Source: Deltaproteobacteria bacterium ADurb.Bin207
GTDB lineage: Bacteria; Myxococcota_A; Polyangia; Polyangiales; Polyangiaceae
DNA: 64,000 bases
NCBI GenBank assembly: GCA_002070115.1
Contig: MWCO01000027.1
Location: forward strand, 1 to 64,000
Reading direction: 5' to 3'
Below are positions 35,227-43,508 of the stretch, in pieces. Below the pieces are notes generated by a model. It ran no database searches. It saw only the letters and a list, made by a program, of their open reading frames with translations, and was not told the origin of the DNA. Both the position numbers and the translations under genes were made by a program. Every line of letters begins with the position of its first letter. Within the stretch, counting starts at the first letter, position 1.

Positions 35227-35424
35227 TCAAGCGTTTTTATCGTTATCCTTGCTTCCTTCCGTAAGCTGCTTTTTCTCGTCTTCATCGTCTTCGTGAAGAC
35301 CTTTTTTGAAGTTTCTGATGCCCGCCCCAAGCCCCTTGCCGATCTCGGCAATCCTCCCAGCTCCGAAAATAAGCAGGACGATGAGAGCGATGAGCAATAG
35401 TTGTCCCGGACCTATATTCCCCAT
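35227..35424 (-). CDS. tatA: Sec-independent translocase TatA/E
   Basis: 65 aa. N-terminal membrane helix GPGQLLLIALIVLLIFGAG, the FGAGRIAEIGKGLGAGIRNF hinge and amphipathic helix, then an acidic/basic tail. GGAGTC precedes the ATG. Forms the pore-like component of Tat export. tatB and tatC are not in this window. Confidence 0.95.
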   Translation of the reverse strand: MGNIGPGQLLLIALIVLLIFGAGRIAEIGKGLGAGIRNFKKGLHEDDEDEKKQLTEGSKDNDKNA

Positions 35425-35705
35425 GGATTTGACTCCAATGCTGCCAATGTAGGGCAGTCCTCGGAAAACCCGTCGCGAAAGCTGCGCTCGAATCCGCCTC
35501 CGATCTCATGCCGTTTACGGCCCGGTATCTGTCTGGGGTCCAATAGACGGTATGCATCGACAACCGCGGTGGCAAGCCGAGCGAAGGTTGGGTTTCGAGC
35601 ATATCCGAGGGCTGACATCTGCGCGTATTCAATGGCCGACGAGTTGGCTGAAGCTACGTACCACCCGGACTGGTTATGGGCAACCAGGTCAAACGGGTAG
35701 CCCAT
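35412..35705 (-). CDS. Possible 97-aa ORF bridging LptF-like gene and tatA
   Basis: A minus-strand frame (MGYPFDLVAHNQSGWYVASA, then NSSAIEYAQMSALGYARNPT and a C-terminal LAALESNPWGI). It starts inside the 3' end of the membrane-protein gene and ends inside the tatA start. The amino-acid make-up looks protein-like and the gene would fill an otherwise empty spacer, but it has no recognisable family. It could equally be the true C-terminus of the upstream gene after a frameshift, or noise. Confidence 0.3.
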   Translation of the reverse strand: MGYPFDLVAHNQSGWYVASANSSAIEYAQMSALGYARNPTFARLATAVVDAYRLLDPRQIPGRKRHEIGGGFERSFRDGFSEDCPTLAALESNPWGI

Positions 35706-36613
35706 GCGAATGCAATGGGTCCGCAGAGGGTCAGCAGGGCAACGACGAGCCATCCCAGCCAAGACCATTGGGTGAGCGCTTGGTTGCCAAGAAGCATGCC
35801 GAGGGTCGCGCTGGTGCCAACCACCAAGGCCCGGGGGCGGGAAGCAAGGGGCCAACGCAGCAGGGCAAACGAGGTGCCCAACGCGGCCAGGCAAGCAAGG
35901 CTTCCAAACGCGAACGCTCGCAACGCGGGTGGTATCCGAGCAGCTACGACCCCGGGGACAACCCCCGTAATCACCACGTTTCGGGCACGAAGCGTCGAGG
36001 AAGGAGCGGAAACCCACACGACATCCTCGAGTTCGAGCCGATCCATGGCCGGTGTGAACCGAGCGTGACTTGCGGTCAATACCCCCATGGGTGGGTGATG
36101 GGCAGGATACCAGCCGACGAGGCGCTTTTGGTGCTGAGAACAAAGCCAGGCCACCGGAAGGGCGGGAACACGCACAGCGCGTTCATGGCGGCAGGCTTGG
36201 GAAGCTGCCGTATCGAGCAAGGAATTGGAAACGACGCCTGGGTACGAGGCGATAAGGGCAGAAGGATACGATACGGTGGCGGTGAAAAGCCCGACGATCA
36301 GCGCCACGGGCATGGCTTGCATGGCTTGTTGATAAGGGCCAACCCCGAGGGAGCGCAGGGTCAGCGCAACCCCATCGTGCGTCCAGCGAACGACTTCGAG
36401 CGCGCATCCAAGGGGCAATGCGATGAACAGGGCGACTTCCGTCGATGCGAGCACAAGGGTTCGAAAAAATGTGAACGACACGGACCATGGTACATCATCG
36501 GCCACAATCCAGGGCAACACGCGCACCAGGGCTCCCGCGGCTCCCAGCAACAAGGCGATCAGGCTGACCCACAGCACACTTCGTCCGATCTTGAAAACAA
36601 GGTGAATCAGCAT
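35654..36613 (-). CDS. LptF/LptG-like multi-span membrane protein
   Basis: 319 aa with about six membrane helices in two blocks, three N-terminal (LWVSLIALLLGAAGALVRVL, TLVLASTEVALFIALPLGC, ALIVGLFTATVSY) and three C-terminal (RAFAFGSLACLAALGTSFAL, LVVGTSATLGMLLGN, WLVVALLTLCGPIAFAW). A periplasmic-type beta region (MGVLTASHARFTPAMDRLEL) lies between. That 3+beta+3 order is that of LPS-export permeases LptF/LptG, but sequence similarity is weak. AAGGTG precedes the ATG. Upstream of tatA on the same strand. Confidence 0.5.
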   Translation of the reverse strand: MLIHLVFKIGRSVLWVSLIALLLGAAGALVRVLPWIVADDVPWSVSFTFFRTLVLASTEVALFIALPLGCALEVVRWTHDGVALTLRSLGVGPYQQAMQAMPVALIVGLFTATVSYPSALIASYPGVVSNSLLDTAASQACRHERAVRVPALPVAWLCSQHQKRLVGWYPAHHPPMGVLTASHARFTPAMDRLELEDVVWVSAPSSTLRARNVVITGVVPGVVAARIPPALRAFAFGSLACLAALGTSFALLRWPLASRPRALVVGTSATLGMLLGNQALTQWSWLGWLVVALLTLCGPIAFAWATRLTWLPITSPGGT

Positions 36614-36730
36614 GACTCAGCACCTTGGATCGCGGTTTTTGTTTCGTGTCGACGGCATGGAGACGGTTGGCCTTCGATGGGAGGACCGAACGTTGGCCTT
36701 GGGGAGTGATTCGCATCCGCCGTGGTTCGG

Positions 36731-37312
36731 CTATCCGTAATCGGATGCTGTTTTTTCAATGATTTGTAGATCTCGAGAGACTCGCTCTTTGTGGGCCACA
36801 AGCTCGGCGGTGAATAGTGTTAGGCCCCAGATGCCATTGTCGGCCTCCCGAAATGGATAACGTGTTGCGCCCGTGGTTTCGATGGTGGCTCGCTTCCCGA
36901 TTCGTTCGATGGATGCAATTCCGGAAAGGTCTTTGCGAAGACGGGCCACCCATCCATTTTTTTCGGCGAGCCGCGCCCATAGCTCGGGTGGGTCCTTGGC
37001 ATCTCCCTGTTCGCGATAAGCATTTTCCCACTGGCTCCGTTCCGGTTCACGAAAGGATTTCCTAATAATTTCAAGGGCTTTCCTACGATACGCGTGGATG
37101 GTGCAAAGGGCGTGTTGGGCTTCGGTTTCGAGATAGGGGAACGCATCGCGGACGTTTCCCTTGTTCAGGGCCAGAACGATGCGCAAATACGCTCCTTCTG
37201 GAGTTCGATCGCTGGGAAAACGCACGGCGGCGAGCGCGGACCAGCCGACGGGAATGCCGATCACCACCGCTCCGACGGCACCCAGCATTCCAAGAAGTTG
37301 CCTTCTCGTCAT
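36731..37312 (-). CDS. Possible Tat-exported hypothetical protein
   Basis: 193 aa starting MTRRQLLGMLGAVGAVVIGI: a Tat-like TRRxLL motif followed by a hydrophobic stretch. The mature part is charged and helical (LVLALNKGNVRDAFPYLETE-like, YRRKALEIIRKSFREPER, WARLAEKNGWVARLRKDLSG) and could be an SnoaL/NTF2-like or unknown fold. It precedes the LptF-like gene by 117 bases and lies about 1.3 kb upstream of tatA. Tat export is inferred from the motif alone; a plain signal anchor is possible. Confidence 0.65.
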   Translation of the reverse strand: MTRRQLLGMLGAVGAVVIGIPVGWSALAAVRFPSDRTPEGAYLRIVLALNKGNVRDAFPYLETEAQHALCTIHAYRRKALEIIRKSFREPERSQWENAYREQGDAKDPPELWARLAEKNGWVARLRKDLSGIASIERIGKRATIETTGATRYPFREADNGIWGLTLFTAELVAHKERVSRDLQIIEKTASDYG

Positions 37313-37505
37313 GGTGGCGAGCCTAGCCCTTGGACTTGTCACTGAATAGGGTTTCCGTCTTTCTAAGGGAATGGTGGGCAAAAACGAACTTGCAAGCCTT
37401 TATGGTTGTGGGAGCAGCGCCGAAACAGCCGACCCACGGCCTGGTGATAATTCGACTTCTTTCCCCCCCTGTACCGGCCCGATGGCATGCTATACAAGCC
37501 TACCC

Positions 37506-38855
37506 ATGCAACCTGGTCCTCCAGAACTGCCCGGGGGAGCCCTCGCCGAATCGCCCATCGATCGCGCGTTGGCTCTGTCCCTCGCTGGCGAACGCGACGC
37601 AGCTTTGCGCTGGGCGGCCGCTGTCGTCCAACACGATCCTGGAATGCCTTCCGGACTGCTGCTGTGCGGACGTTTGCTCGCGGAAACCAACCGACTCGAA
37701 ATCGCCAGAGAAGCCCTGGAAATCTGTCTTTATTCCTCCATCGACGCCGGCAACTTACCCCTCGCTGTCGCCGCCTGCAGCGACTTACGAAACCTGGGGA
37801 CCGACCCAGACCCCCTCTTCGATGCCATCGCCCTTGCCTTCGGCTTGGGATCGTCGCGCCTCCAAGCCGCTGCCGCTCCACCTATCCTACCGCAAACGGC
37901 CTCCGTTCAACCCCTGCCCTCCGTATTGACAGGCATGGCCCTGGTCAATCGCACCGCCGATATCCTACGTACCGCCCGCAAAGCGCGAAAAGACTTGGAA
38001 CATACACGACACGCCGCACCCCCCATCTCACCCGTCGCTCTTTTCTCCGACCTCGATCCGCCCTCGTTGCGTGCCCTCATCGAACAGTTCGAGGTCATGT
38101 CCGTCCCTAAAGATGCCTTGATCATCCAAGAAGGCGACGAAGGTGCCGAAGCCTATATCGTCGCACGGGGAGAACTCGAAGCCATTCGGACCGTCGACGA
38201 TCAAACCACCGTCCTTGCCCGTCTCACCGCAGGCTCCCTGTTTGGAGAAATGGCATTGCTATCTCGCGCTCCCCGTGCCGCAAGCGTGATCGCCTGCCGT
38301 CCAAGCATTCTTCTGGTCGCCCGAAAAGACGCCCTCGACCAAGTCGCTGTCGGCTTCCCTTCCGTGGGAACGGTCCTCGCCTCCCACTGCCAACGTCGCA
38401 TGGTTCAAAATCTCATTCGAACCAGCGCGATCCTGCGCGCGGTGGGTCCCGATGAGCGGCCCGCTCTCATCGAGCGGTTCGTCACCCGTACGTTCGAACC
38501 TGGAGAGATTCTCATCGAGCAAGGAGAAACAGCAGCAGGTTTGCATCTCATCGCTTCGGGAGAGGTTTCCGTCTCGAGGGAAGAAAACGAGGAAACGCTC
38601 GTGCTCGCCTCCCTCGGACCCGGAGATATCGTGGGAGAGGTTTCCCTCGTGCTTCGCAAACCCTCCACCGCCCGTGTCACTGCCAAACACGCCACCCTTT
38701 GCCTGCATTTGCCCACCGAAGACTTTCTCGAATTGATCCGCGAACATCCCGCGATCCTGGCGGAACTATATGACCTTGCGGTTCGACGCGACGAAGAGAC
38801 ATCCACCATCGTGGCGCAAGAAGTCTTCGATGTGGACGATGCGCTCTTGATCTAA
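37506..38855 (+). CDS. Protein with two cyclic-nucleotide-binding domains
   Basis: 449 aa from MQPGPPELPGG (no strong RBS; upstream in-frame ATGs exist). The N-terminal 130 aa are helical and TPR-like (LALSLAGERDAALRWAAAVV, LLAETNRLEIAREALEICLY). Two CRP-type cNMP domains follow: LIIQEGDEGAEAYIVARGEL with GSLFGEMALLSRAPRAASVI, and ILIEQGETAAGLHLIASGEV with GDIVGEVSLVLRKPSTARV. Both have the FGEMALL-like phosphate cassette; the Arg-Ala-Ala/Ala-Arg-Val order suggests binding may differ between them. No HTH, so not a transcription factor; possibly a regulatory or scaffolding protein. Confidence 0.85.
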   Translation: MQPGPPELPGGALAESPIDRALALSLAGERDAALRWAAAVVQHDPGMPSGLLLCGRLLAETNRLEIAREALEICLYSSIDAGNLPLAVAACSDLRNLGTDPDPLFDAIALAFGLGSSRLQAAAAPPILPQTASVQPLPSVLTGMALVNRTADILRTARKARKDLEHTRHAAPPISPVALFSDLDPPSLRALIEQFEVMSVPKDALIIQEGDEGAEAYIVARGELEAIRTVDDQTTVLARLTAGSLFGEMALLSRAPRAASVIACRPSILLVARKDALDQVAVGFPSVGTVLASHCQRRMVQNLIRTSAILRAVGPDERPALIERFVTRTFEPGEILIEQGETAAGLHLIASGEVSVSREENEETLVLASLGPGDIVGEVSLVLRKPSTARVTAKHATLCLHLPTEDFLELIREHPAILAELYDLAVRRDEETSTIVAQEVFDVDDALLI

Positions 38856-38865
38856 TGCCGCGGTT

Positions 38866-40098
38866 TCAACATCCCGTGGGGGACGCGATGCAGGTCCGCA
38901 GTAGCTGCAGGGCGGAAAAGGCCGCGATTCGTTGCACGCGGGAACGGTCACCAAAAAATACCTGATGTCGTACCTGCACGCCGCCTGGATACGCCACGGC
39001 GTAGTACACGAGCCCAACAGGTTTGTCTTCGGTCCCTCCCGTAGGTCCCGCAATACCCGTGGTAGCAACAGCCAAAGCTGCACCCATCGCGCGGGCGGCT
39101 CCTATCGCCATCGCTTTGGCCACAGGCTCACTCACCGCCCCATGCTCCTCGAGCAACGATTCGGGTACTCCCAACAGCTTCACTTTGGCATCGTTGGCAT
39201 ACGTCACCAAACCTCCGGCCAAATAATCGCTCGCCGGCTCACTCGTCAGAAGCTGGGCCATCAACCCACCCGTACAAGACTCCGCAAGAGCCAATCGAAG
39301 CCCGCTGTTTCGAACAGCCTGCGCTACCACACTGACAAAACTCTGTTCGCCTTGCCCGTAGATCAAAGACCCAAGACGCCCACGAACGAAGTCGGCTGCC
39401 GCCTCCACCAACGCTTGCGCTCCCGCTCCCCTGGCCAACAGCTTGACTTCAATCACCGGAAACGAGGCCCGATATCCCACAATGACACCCGAAAAGAGCG
39501 TCTCGACATCCGCAAGACGCTCCGCCACCGCGGATTCCCCTTCTCCAAACGTATGAAGACGAATTTGCGCGGTCGGTTCTTTGGCATAAGAGCCAATCAC
39601 CGCTTGCGCATGTTTTTCCCATAAGTGGACCATCTCCCGCGGAACGCCGGGAAAGAAAAACACTTTTGCCCTCCCGAGGCACATCCAAAATCCGGGCGCC
39701 GTTCCCACCGCATTCGTCATCACCACCGCCCCGGAAGGGATATCCGCTTGCTTGATATTCGAAGGCCCCATCCTTCGTCTAAATATGCGAAATCTATCAC
39801 GTATTTCCTCTACCGAGGCCGGGTCTCGCACCAGCGAAACCTGCGCTGCTCGCGCCGCACAAAGAGCCGTCAGATCATCGGTCGTTGGCCCCAGTCCTCC
39901 GGTGGATACGATCACGTCATGGGTCGCGGCGAGGCGACGCAAGGTTTCGATGATCCGTGGGCAATCATCGTCAACGCTCACCACCTCCGCGACTTCCATT
40001 CCCACTTGCGTGAGCCGGTCGGCAAGCCAGGTGGCATTGGTATTGACGATCTCGCCCCGTGTGATTTCGGTTCCGATACTGAGGATGGCGGCTGTCAT
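38866..40098 (-). CDS. cinA: CinA-family nicotinamide mononucleotide amidase / ADP-ribose pyrophosphatase
   Basis: 410 aa. N-terminal molybdopterin-binding-like domain (ILSIGTEITRGEIVNTNATW, DVIVSTGGLGPTTDDLT) and C-terminal PncC amidase domain (LALAESCTGGLMAQLLTSEP, YANDAKVKLLGVPESLLEEHGAVS, TTGIAGPTGGTEDKPVGLVYYAVA). Full length for CinA. PncC recycles pyridine nucleotides; nadA lies 1.1 kb away on the other strand and a NadE-like gene at 59.5 kb. Convergent with the cNMP gene. Confidence 0.94.
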   Translation of the reverse strand: MTAAILSIGTEITRGEIVNTNATWLADRLTQVGMEVAEVVSVDDDCPRIIETLRRLAATHDVIVSTGGLGPTTDDLTALCAARAAQVSLVRDPASVEEIRDRFRIFRRRMGPSNIKQADIPSGAVVMTNAVGTAPGFWMCLGRAKVFFFPGVPREMVHLWEKHAQAVIGSYAKEPTAQIRLHTFGEGESAVAERLADVETLFSGVIVGYRASFPVIEVKLLARGAGAQALVEAAADFVRGRLGSLIYGQGEQSFVSVVAQAVRNSGLRLALAESCTGGLMAQLLTSEPASDYLAGGLVTYANDAKVKLLGVPESLLEEHGAVSEPVAKAMAIGAARAMGAALAVATTGIAGPTGGTEDKPVGLVYYAVAYPGGVQVRHQVFFGDRSRVQRIAAFSALQLLRTCIASPTGC

Positions 40099-40189
40099 GG
40101 TTGGTGACTGTAGTTCGAACCAAGGCCATGGCCAACGGGTCTATCGGCCATGCCTGTGATGGTTGGGTAGTTGGCGAAGAGTGCAAGGC

Positions 40190-41080
40190 TCACGGATAAA
40201 CGCATCGGAATCCAACGTCTTCGTATCCACGTTCGGGATCCCTTGTTTCGCGCCACCAAGTTCTGAGTTGGGAGGCGAGTTGGCTTCGATACGACCCTCC
40301 CCGCACCACGCCCGGTTCGGTGGCTCGCACCCATTCGGAAACGCCACCGCTCAATCCCAAAACGCCCTCGGGGGTGCGATCCAATTCGATGGCGCCGGCC
40401 CAATCGGGACCGCGAGCCCCATGAGCGCAGGGCCCTGCCAACGTTCCCCAGTTGGCGCGACGACATACGGCTCCACTATCCCCCCAGGGATAGCGACGAG
40501 CGCGTGGGCCTGCGCTTGCCACAATCCATTGATCCTCGGAAGGCAACGTGCCACCTGCCCAATGGCAAAAAGCGATGGCCTGTGACAGCGTGACGCCCGC
40601 GACGGGTTGCCCAGGTTCGCCATCGTGTGCCGTGGGTTCGCAAGCATGGGCGGCCACGCAAGCAGCATAGCGGTCGAAGGTTACCTCGAGGGCATCGATT
40701 CGAAACGGGGAAGCGACGACCACGTCTCTGGCGACGACCTGGCCTTGTGCTTCCCAATCGCCGGGACCGATGCGAATCGTTGCGCTTGGGATGGGCACCA
40801 AGGAGGGACGGGCGACGCAGCCTTGCTCCCGAAGGGAGAAACCCGCGGGGCAACCCTTTGGTTTTCCAATACATTTCCCGGACTTGGCCAATTGCCCGGG
40901 GGCACAACACCGACCGCCGTGCGCGACGAGACCATCGGGACATCGGCTGGGAGGCGCGGCATGACGATGACCCACGAAAAGCACGAGCAGCAGCAAGGCT
41001 CCTGCGACGGCAACCAACCATGAAGTGGTTTTGGTCGAGGGGCCGAGCCGGGTGTTTCGGCGAGGGGGCTCGGTCTTCAT
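40190..41080 (-). CDS. Membrane-anchored FGE-sulfatase (SUMF1) domain protein
   Basis: 296 aa from MKTEPPRRNTRLG. Signal anchor TSWLVAVAGALLLLVLFVG, then a Cys-rich stretch (CPDGLVAHGGRCCAPGQLAK, CIGKPKGCPAGFSL). The FGE-sulfatase fold follows: ATIRIGPGDWE, SPFRIDALEVTFDRYAAC, LSQAIAFCHWAGGTLPSEDQ, RRYPWGD, GLSGGVSEWVRA, VVRGGSYRS, EDVGFRCVYP. The Arg-Gly-Gly-Ser motif is present. The domain is often a binding module rather than an active formylglycine enzyme outside true FGE. Same strand as cinA, 91 bases upstream of it. Function unknown. Confidence 0.85.
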   Translation of the reverse strand: MKTEPPRRNTRLGPSTKTTSWLVAVAGALLLLVLFVGHRHAAPPSRCPDGLVAHGGRCCAPGQLAKSGKCIGKPKGCPAGFSLREQGCVARPSLVPIPSATIRIGPGDWEAQGQVVARDVVVASPFRIDALEVTFDRYAACVAAHACEPTAHDGEPGQPVAGVTLSQAIAFCHWAGGTLPSEDQWIVASAGPRARRYPWGDSGAVCRRANWGTLAGPCAHGARGPDWAGAIELDRTPEGVLGLSGGVSEWVRATEPGVVRGGSYRSQLASQLRTWWRETRDPERGYEDVGFRCVYP

Positions 41081-41241
41081 GCGGCGTGGGTGGGGGAATC
41101 GAAAGCCGAGCGGCGATAGGGCATGGGGTTGAATTGTGGCGAGGCTCGACCCAAAAGGCCAGCATCGCTTGTTCGACATCCAAGGCCACGGGAAGGAATC
41201 GAACGGCCGAGCGGGGCATAAAGCCCTGAAATAGGAAGGAA

Positions 41242-42297
41242 ATGCCGACGGAACCGGAGCTTTTTCGAGCCCGTTGCGGGTTCGAACCGCTGGCCATAGG
41301 CTACGGGGGGCTTTACAAGACGGGCATGAATTACACACGGCATTCCGAGGGCATCGACCAGGATATCGACCCGAGTTTGGATCTCGAACAGGAGATTGCA
41401 CGGCTGAAGAAAGAGAAAAACGCGATTATTTTGGCTCATTTCTATCAGGTTCCCGAGATTCAAGACATCGCGGACTTCCTAGGCGATTCCTTGCAACTCG
41501 CGCAGCAGGCCAAAAAAACGACCGCGGATGTCATTTGTTTCGCGGGTGTTCATTTCATGGCGGAGACGGCGAAGATCTTGAATCCGGAACGGATCGTGGT
41601 CGTGCCGGACCTCGAGGCCGGATGTTCCCTGGCAGATGGGTGTCCCGTCGATGCGTTTCGGGCGTGGCGTGCGAAGTATCCCGATGCGGTCGCCGTGAGT
41701 TATATCAATTGCTCGGCGGCGGTGAAGGCCGAGAGCGATTGGATCTGCACATCGGCCAACGCCGTACGGGTCGTTCAAGCAATTCCACCGGAAAAACAGG
41801 TGCTTTTTGCGCCTGACCGCAACCTGGGCCGCCATGTCATGAAACACGCTGGCCGTGAGATGCAGCTATGGCCAAGCACCTGCATCGTCCACGAAACCTT
41901 CAGCGAGCGAAAAATCATTGACCTCAAGGAGCGCCACAAAGATGCGCTATTCATTGCGCATCCCGAGTGTGAGCCCGCGGTACTTCGCCTTGCGGATTAT
42001 GTAGGTTCCACCACGGCGTTGCTTCGGTTCGTGCAGACCCAAGAGGCAAAAACTTTCATCGTGGGCACGGAACCAGGCATTTTGCATCAGATGAAAAAAG
42101 CGGCGCCGGACAAGACCTTTCTCGAAGCGCCGCCGCAAGAAGGCACCTGCGCGTGCAACGAATGCCCCCACATGAAGCGAAATTCGCTTGAAAAAATCTA
42201 TTTGTCCCTGCGGGATCTGTCCCCCCGGGTCGAGGTTCCCGAACAGATTGCCGTCCGAGCCCTCGTTCCCATCGAACGCATGTTGTCGTTGTCCTGA
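41242..42297 (+). CDS. nadA: Quinolinate synthase
   Basis: Condenses iminoaspartate and DHAP to quinolinate for NAD synthesis with a [4Fe-4S] cluster. Motifs: [70 protein letters not shown], and [14 protein letters not shown]; cluster cysteines come from these. 351 aa as given. AGGAAGGAA before ATG 41242 supports this start, but the first 28 residues are not typical, and the ATG at 41326 (MNYTRHSEG) is an alternative. nadB and nadC are not adjacent. Confidence 0.95.
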   Translation: MPTEPELFRARCGFEPLAIGYGGLYKTGMNYTRHSEGIDQDIDPSLDLEQEIARLKKEKNAIILAHFYQVPEIQDIADFLGDSLQLAQQAKKTTADVICFAGVHFMAETAKILNPERIVVVPDLEAGCSLADGCPVDAFRAWRAKYPDAVAVSYINCSAAVKAESDWICTSANAVRVVQAIPPEKQVLFAPDRNLGRHVMKHAGREMQLWPSTCIVHETFSERKIIDLKERHKDALFIAHPECEPAVLRLADYVGSTTALLRFVQTQEAKTFIVGTEPGILHQMKKAAPDKTFLEAPPQEGTCACNECPHMKRNSLEKIYLSLRDLSPRVEVPEQIAVRALVPIERMLSLS

Positions 42298-42512
42298 CGT
42301 GCTTTGGTCGACGGGCGATGCTTGCCGTAGGTATGGCGACGATCCGTGAAATCGAGCTATCGGTGGGCGTTGCTTGCGGGCACTTCGCCCATCTTCATCG
42401 CAATGGCTACAGAATTTGCCAGGCTTGAGCTACTGTGCGGTGGCGGTATCGCGCTCTTATCGTTGTGGCCGCTGCATCACCTTCCCGCCACGCGTTTAGG
42501 GAGGCTCCTTCC

Positions 42513-43400
42513 ATGCCTATCGATTTCGTGCAAGTAGACGCCTTTTCTCGCACTCCTTTGTATGGCAATCCTGCCGCGGTGGTTTTTGGTGCGGAGGAGG
42601 TTCCGGGCGAAACCATGCAGAAAATCGCAAGGGAAATGAATCTGTCGGAGACGGTATTCATCCTTGCTCCCACCACACCCGATGCGGATTATCGGGTCCG
42701 CATCTTCACACCGATGAATGAGTTGCCGTTCGCTGGTCACCCGACGATCGCCGCTGCCCATTGTGTACTCACGCGCTATCCGGATAAGGTTCATGCGGGC
42801 AGGTTACGTCAGGAATGCGGGATCGGCATCGTGCCGGTCGAGGTGATCGCCACGGAAACGGGCACCTTGCTGCGCATGACCCAGGGCACGCCAAGCTACC
42901 GGGAGGCAAGCTTGTCGCACGCAACCGTGGCGAAGATGCTCGGCTGCTCCGAATCCGACCTGGCCGAGACACCCTGGGAGGTCGTGTCCACCGGAGTTCC
43001 CTGGCTCATCGTGGAACTATCCCGATTCGAAGCCATGGCGCGCCTCGACCCCGACCAGAGCCTGATTGCCAAAGAATGCAAAGCAATTCGCGCGGTTGGA
43101 GTCACCGCCTTCGTCGAGCGCGCTCCGACGGACCCCATACGCATTCGCGTGCGCACCTTTGCCCCCGCGGAAGGAGTCACGGAAGATCCGGTCTGCGGTT
43201 CCGGCAACGGTAGTGTCGCAGCGTATATCGCGCGCCACAAACATGCGGGGGAAGCCAAAGGCAACTACGTGGCGGAACAGGGAATCGAGATCGGCCGCGA
43301 TGGACTGGTTCATGCCTCTTGGGAACGGGAAAACGAATGCCTGCGCGTGAAAATCGCGGGCCAGGCCGCGGTATCTGCCAGCGGACAATTATTTCTCTAA
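42513..43400 (+). CDS. PhzF family isomerase
   Basis: 295 aa starting MPIDFVQVDAFS, with AGGGAGG about ten bases before. Diaminopimelate-epimerase-like fold. Signatures: FSRTPLYGNPAAVVF, REMNLSETVFI (catalytic Glu), ELPFAGHPTIAAAHCVL, GVTEDPVCGSGNGSVAAYIA. PhzF of the phenazine pathway isomerises DHHA, but most family members are of unknown substrate and no phenazine genes are here. Monocistronic. Confidence 0.9.
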   Translation: MPIDFVQVDAFSRTPLYGNPAAVVFGAEEVPGETMQKIAREMNLSETVFILAPTTPDADYRVRIFTPMNELPFAGHPTIAAAHCVLTRYPDKVHAGRLRQECGIGIVPVEVIATETGTLLRMTQGTPSYREASLSHATVAKMLGCSESDLAETPWEVVSTGVPWLIVELSRFEAMARLDPDQSLIAKECKAIRAVGVTAFVERAPTDPIRIRVRTFAPAEGVTEDPVCGSGNGSVAAYIARHKHAGEAKGNYVAEQGIEIGRDGLVHASWERENECLRVKIAGQAAVSASGQLFL

Positions 43401-43448
43401 TTGGCGATGGGAAGCATCCATGGGCAGCATCGAGCATGCGCTCGTGAC

Positions 43449-43463
43449 ATCATTATCAATGAT
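43449..43463. promoter_or_regulatory. Perfect 15-bp palindrome ATCATT-ATC-AATGAT
   Basis: Six-base arms with a three-base spacer, 46 bases upstream of the beta-helix lipoprotein ATG. Candidate operator; no regulator identified. Confidence 0.35.
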
Positions 43464-43508
43464 CAGACCGCATTGTGGCGACGGTTCTCCATCATCAGGT
43501 GGTTCATC

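Noticed and set aside
35412-36143. 243-aa ORF overlapping the LptF-like gene
   Set aside because: Only its last 97 residues lie outside the LptF-like gene; the rest is an out-of-frame shadow. The short version is listed with low confidence.
41270-41310. tRNA-like GGGTTCGAACC segment
   Set aside because: The sequence resembles a T-loop but the T-stem does not pair and no acceptor or anticodon arm can be built; it is within the nadA 5' region.
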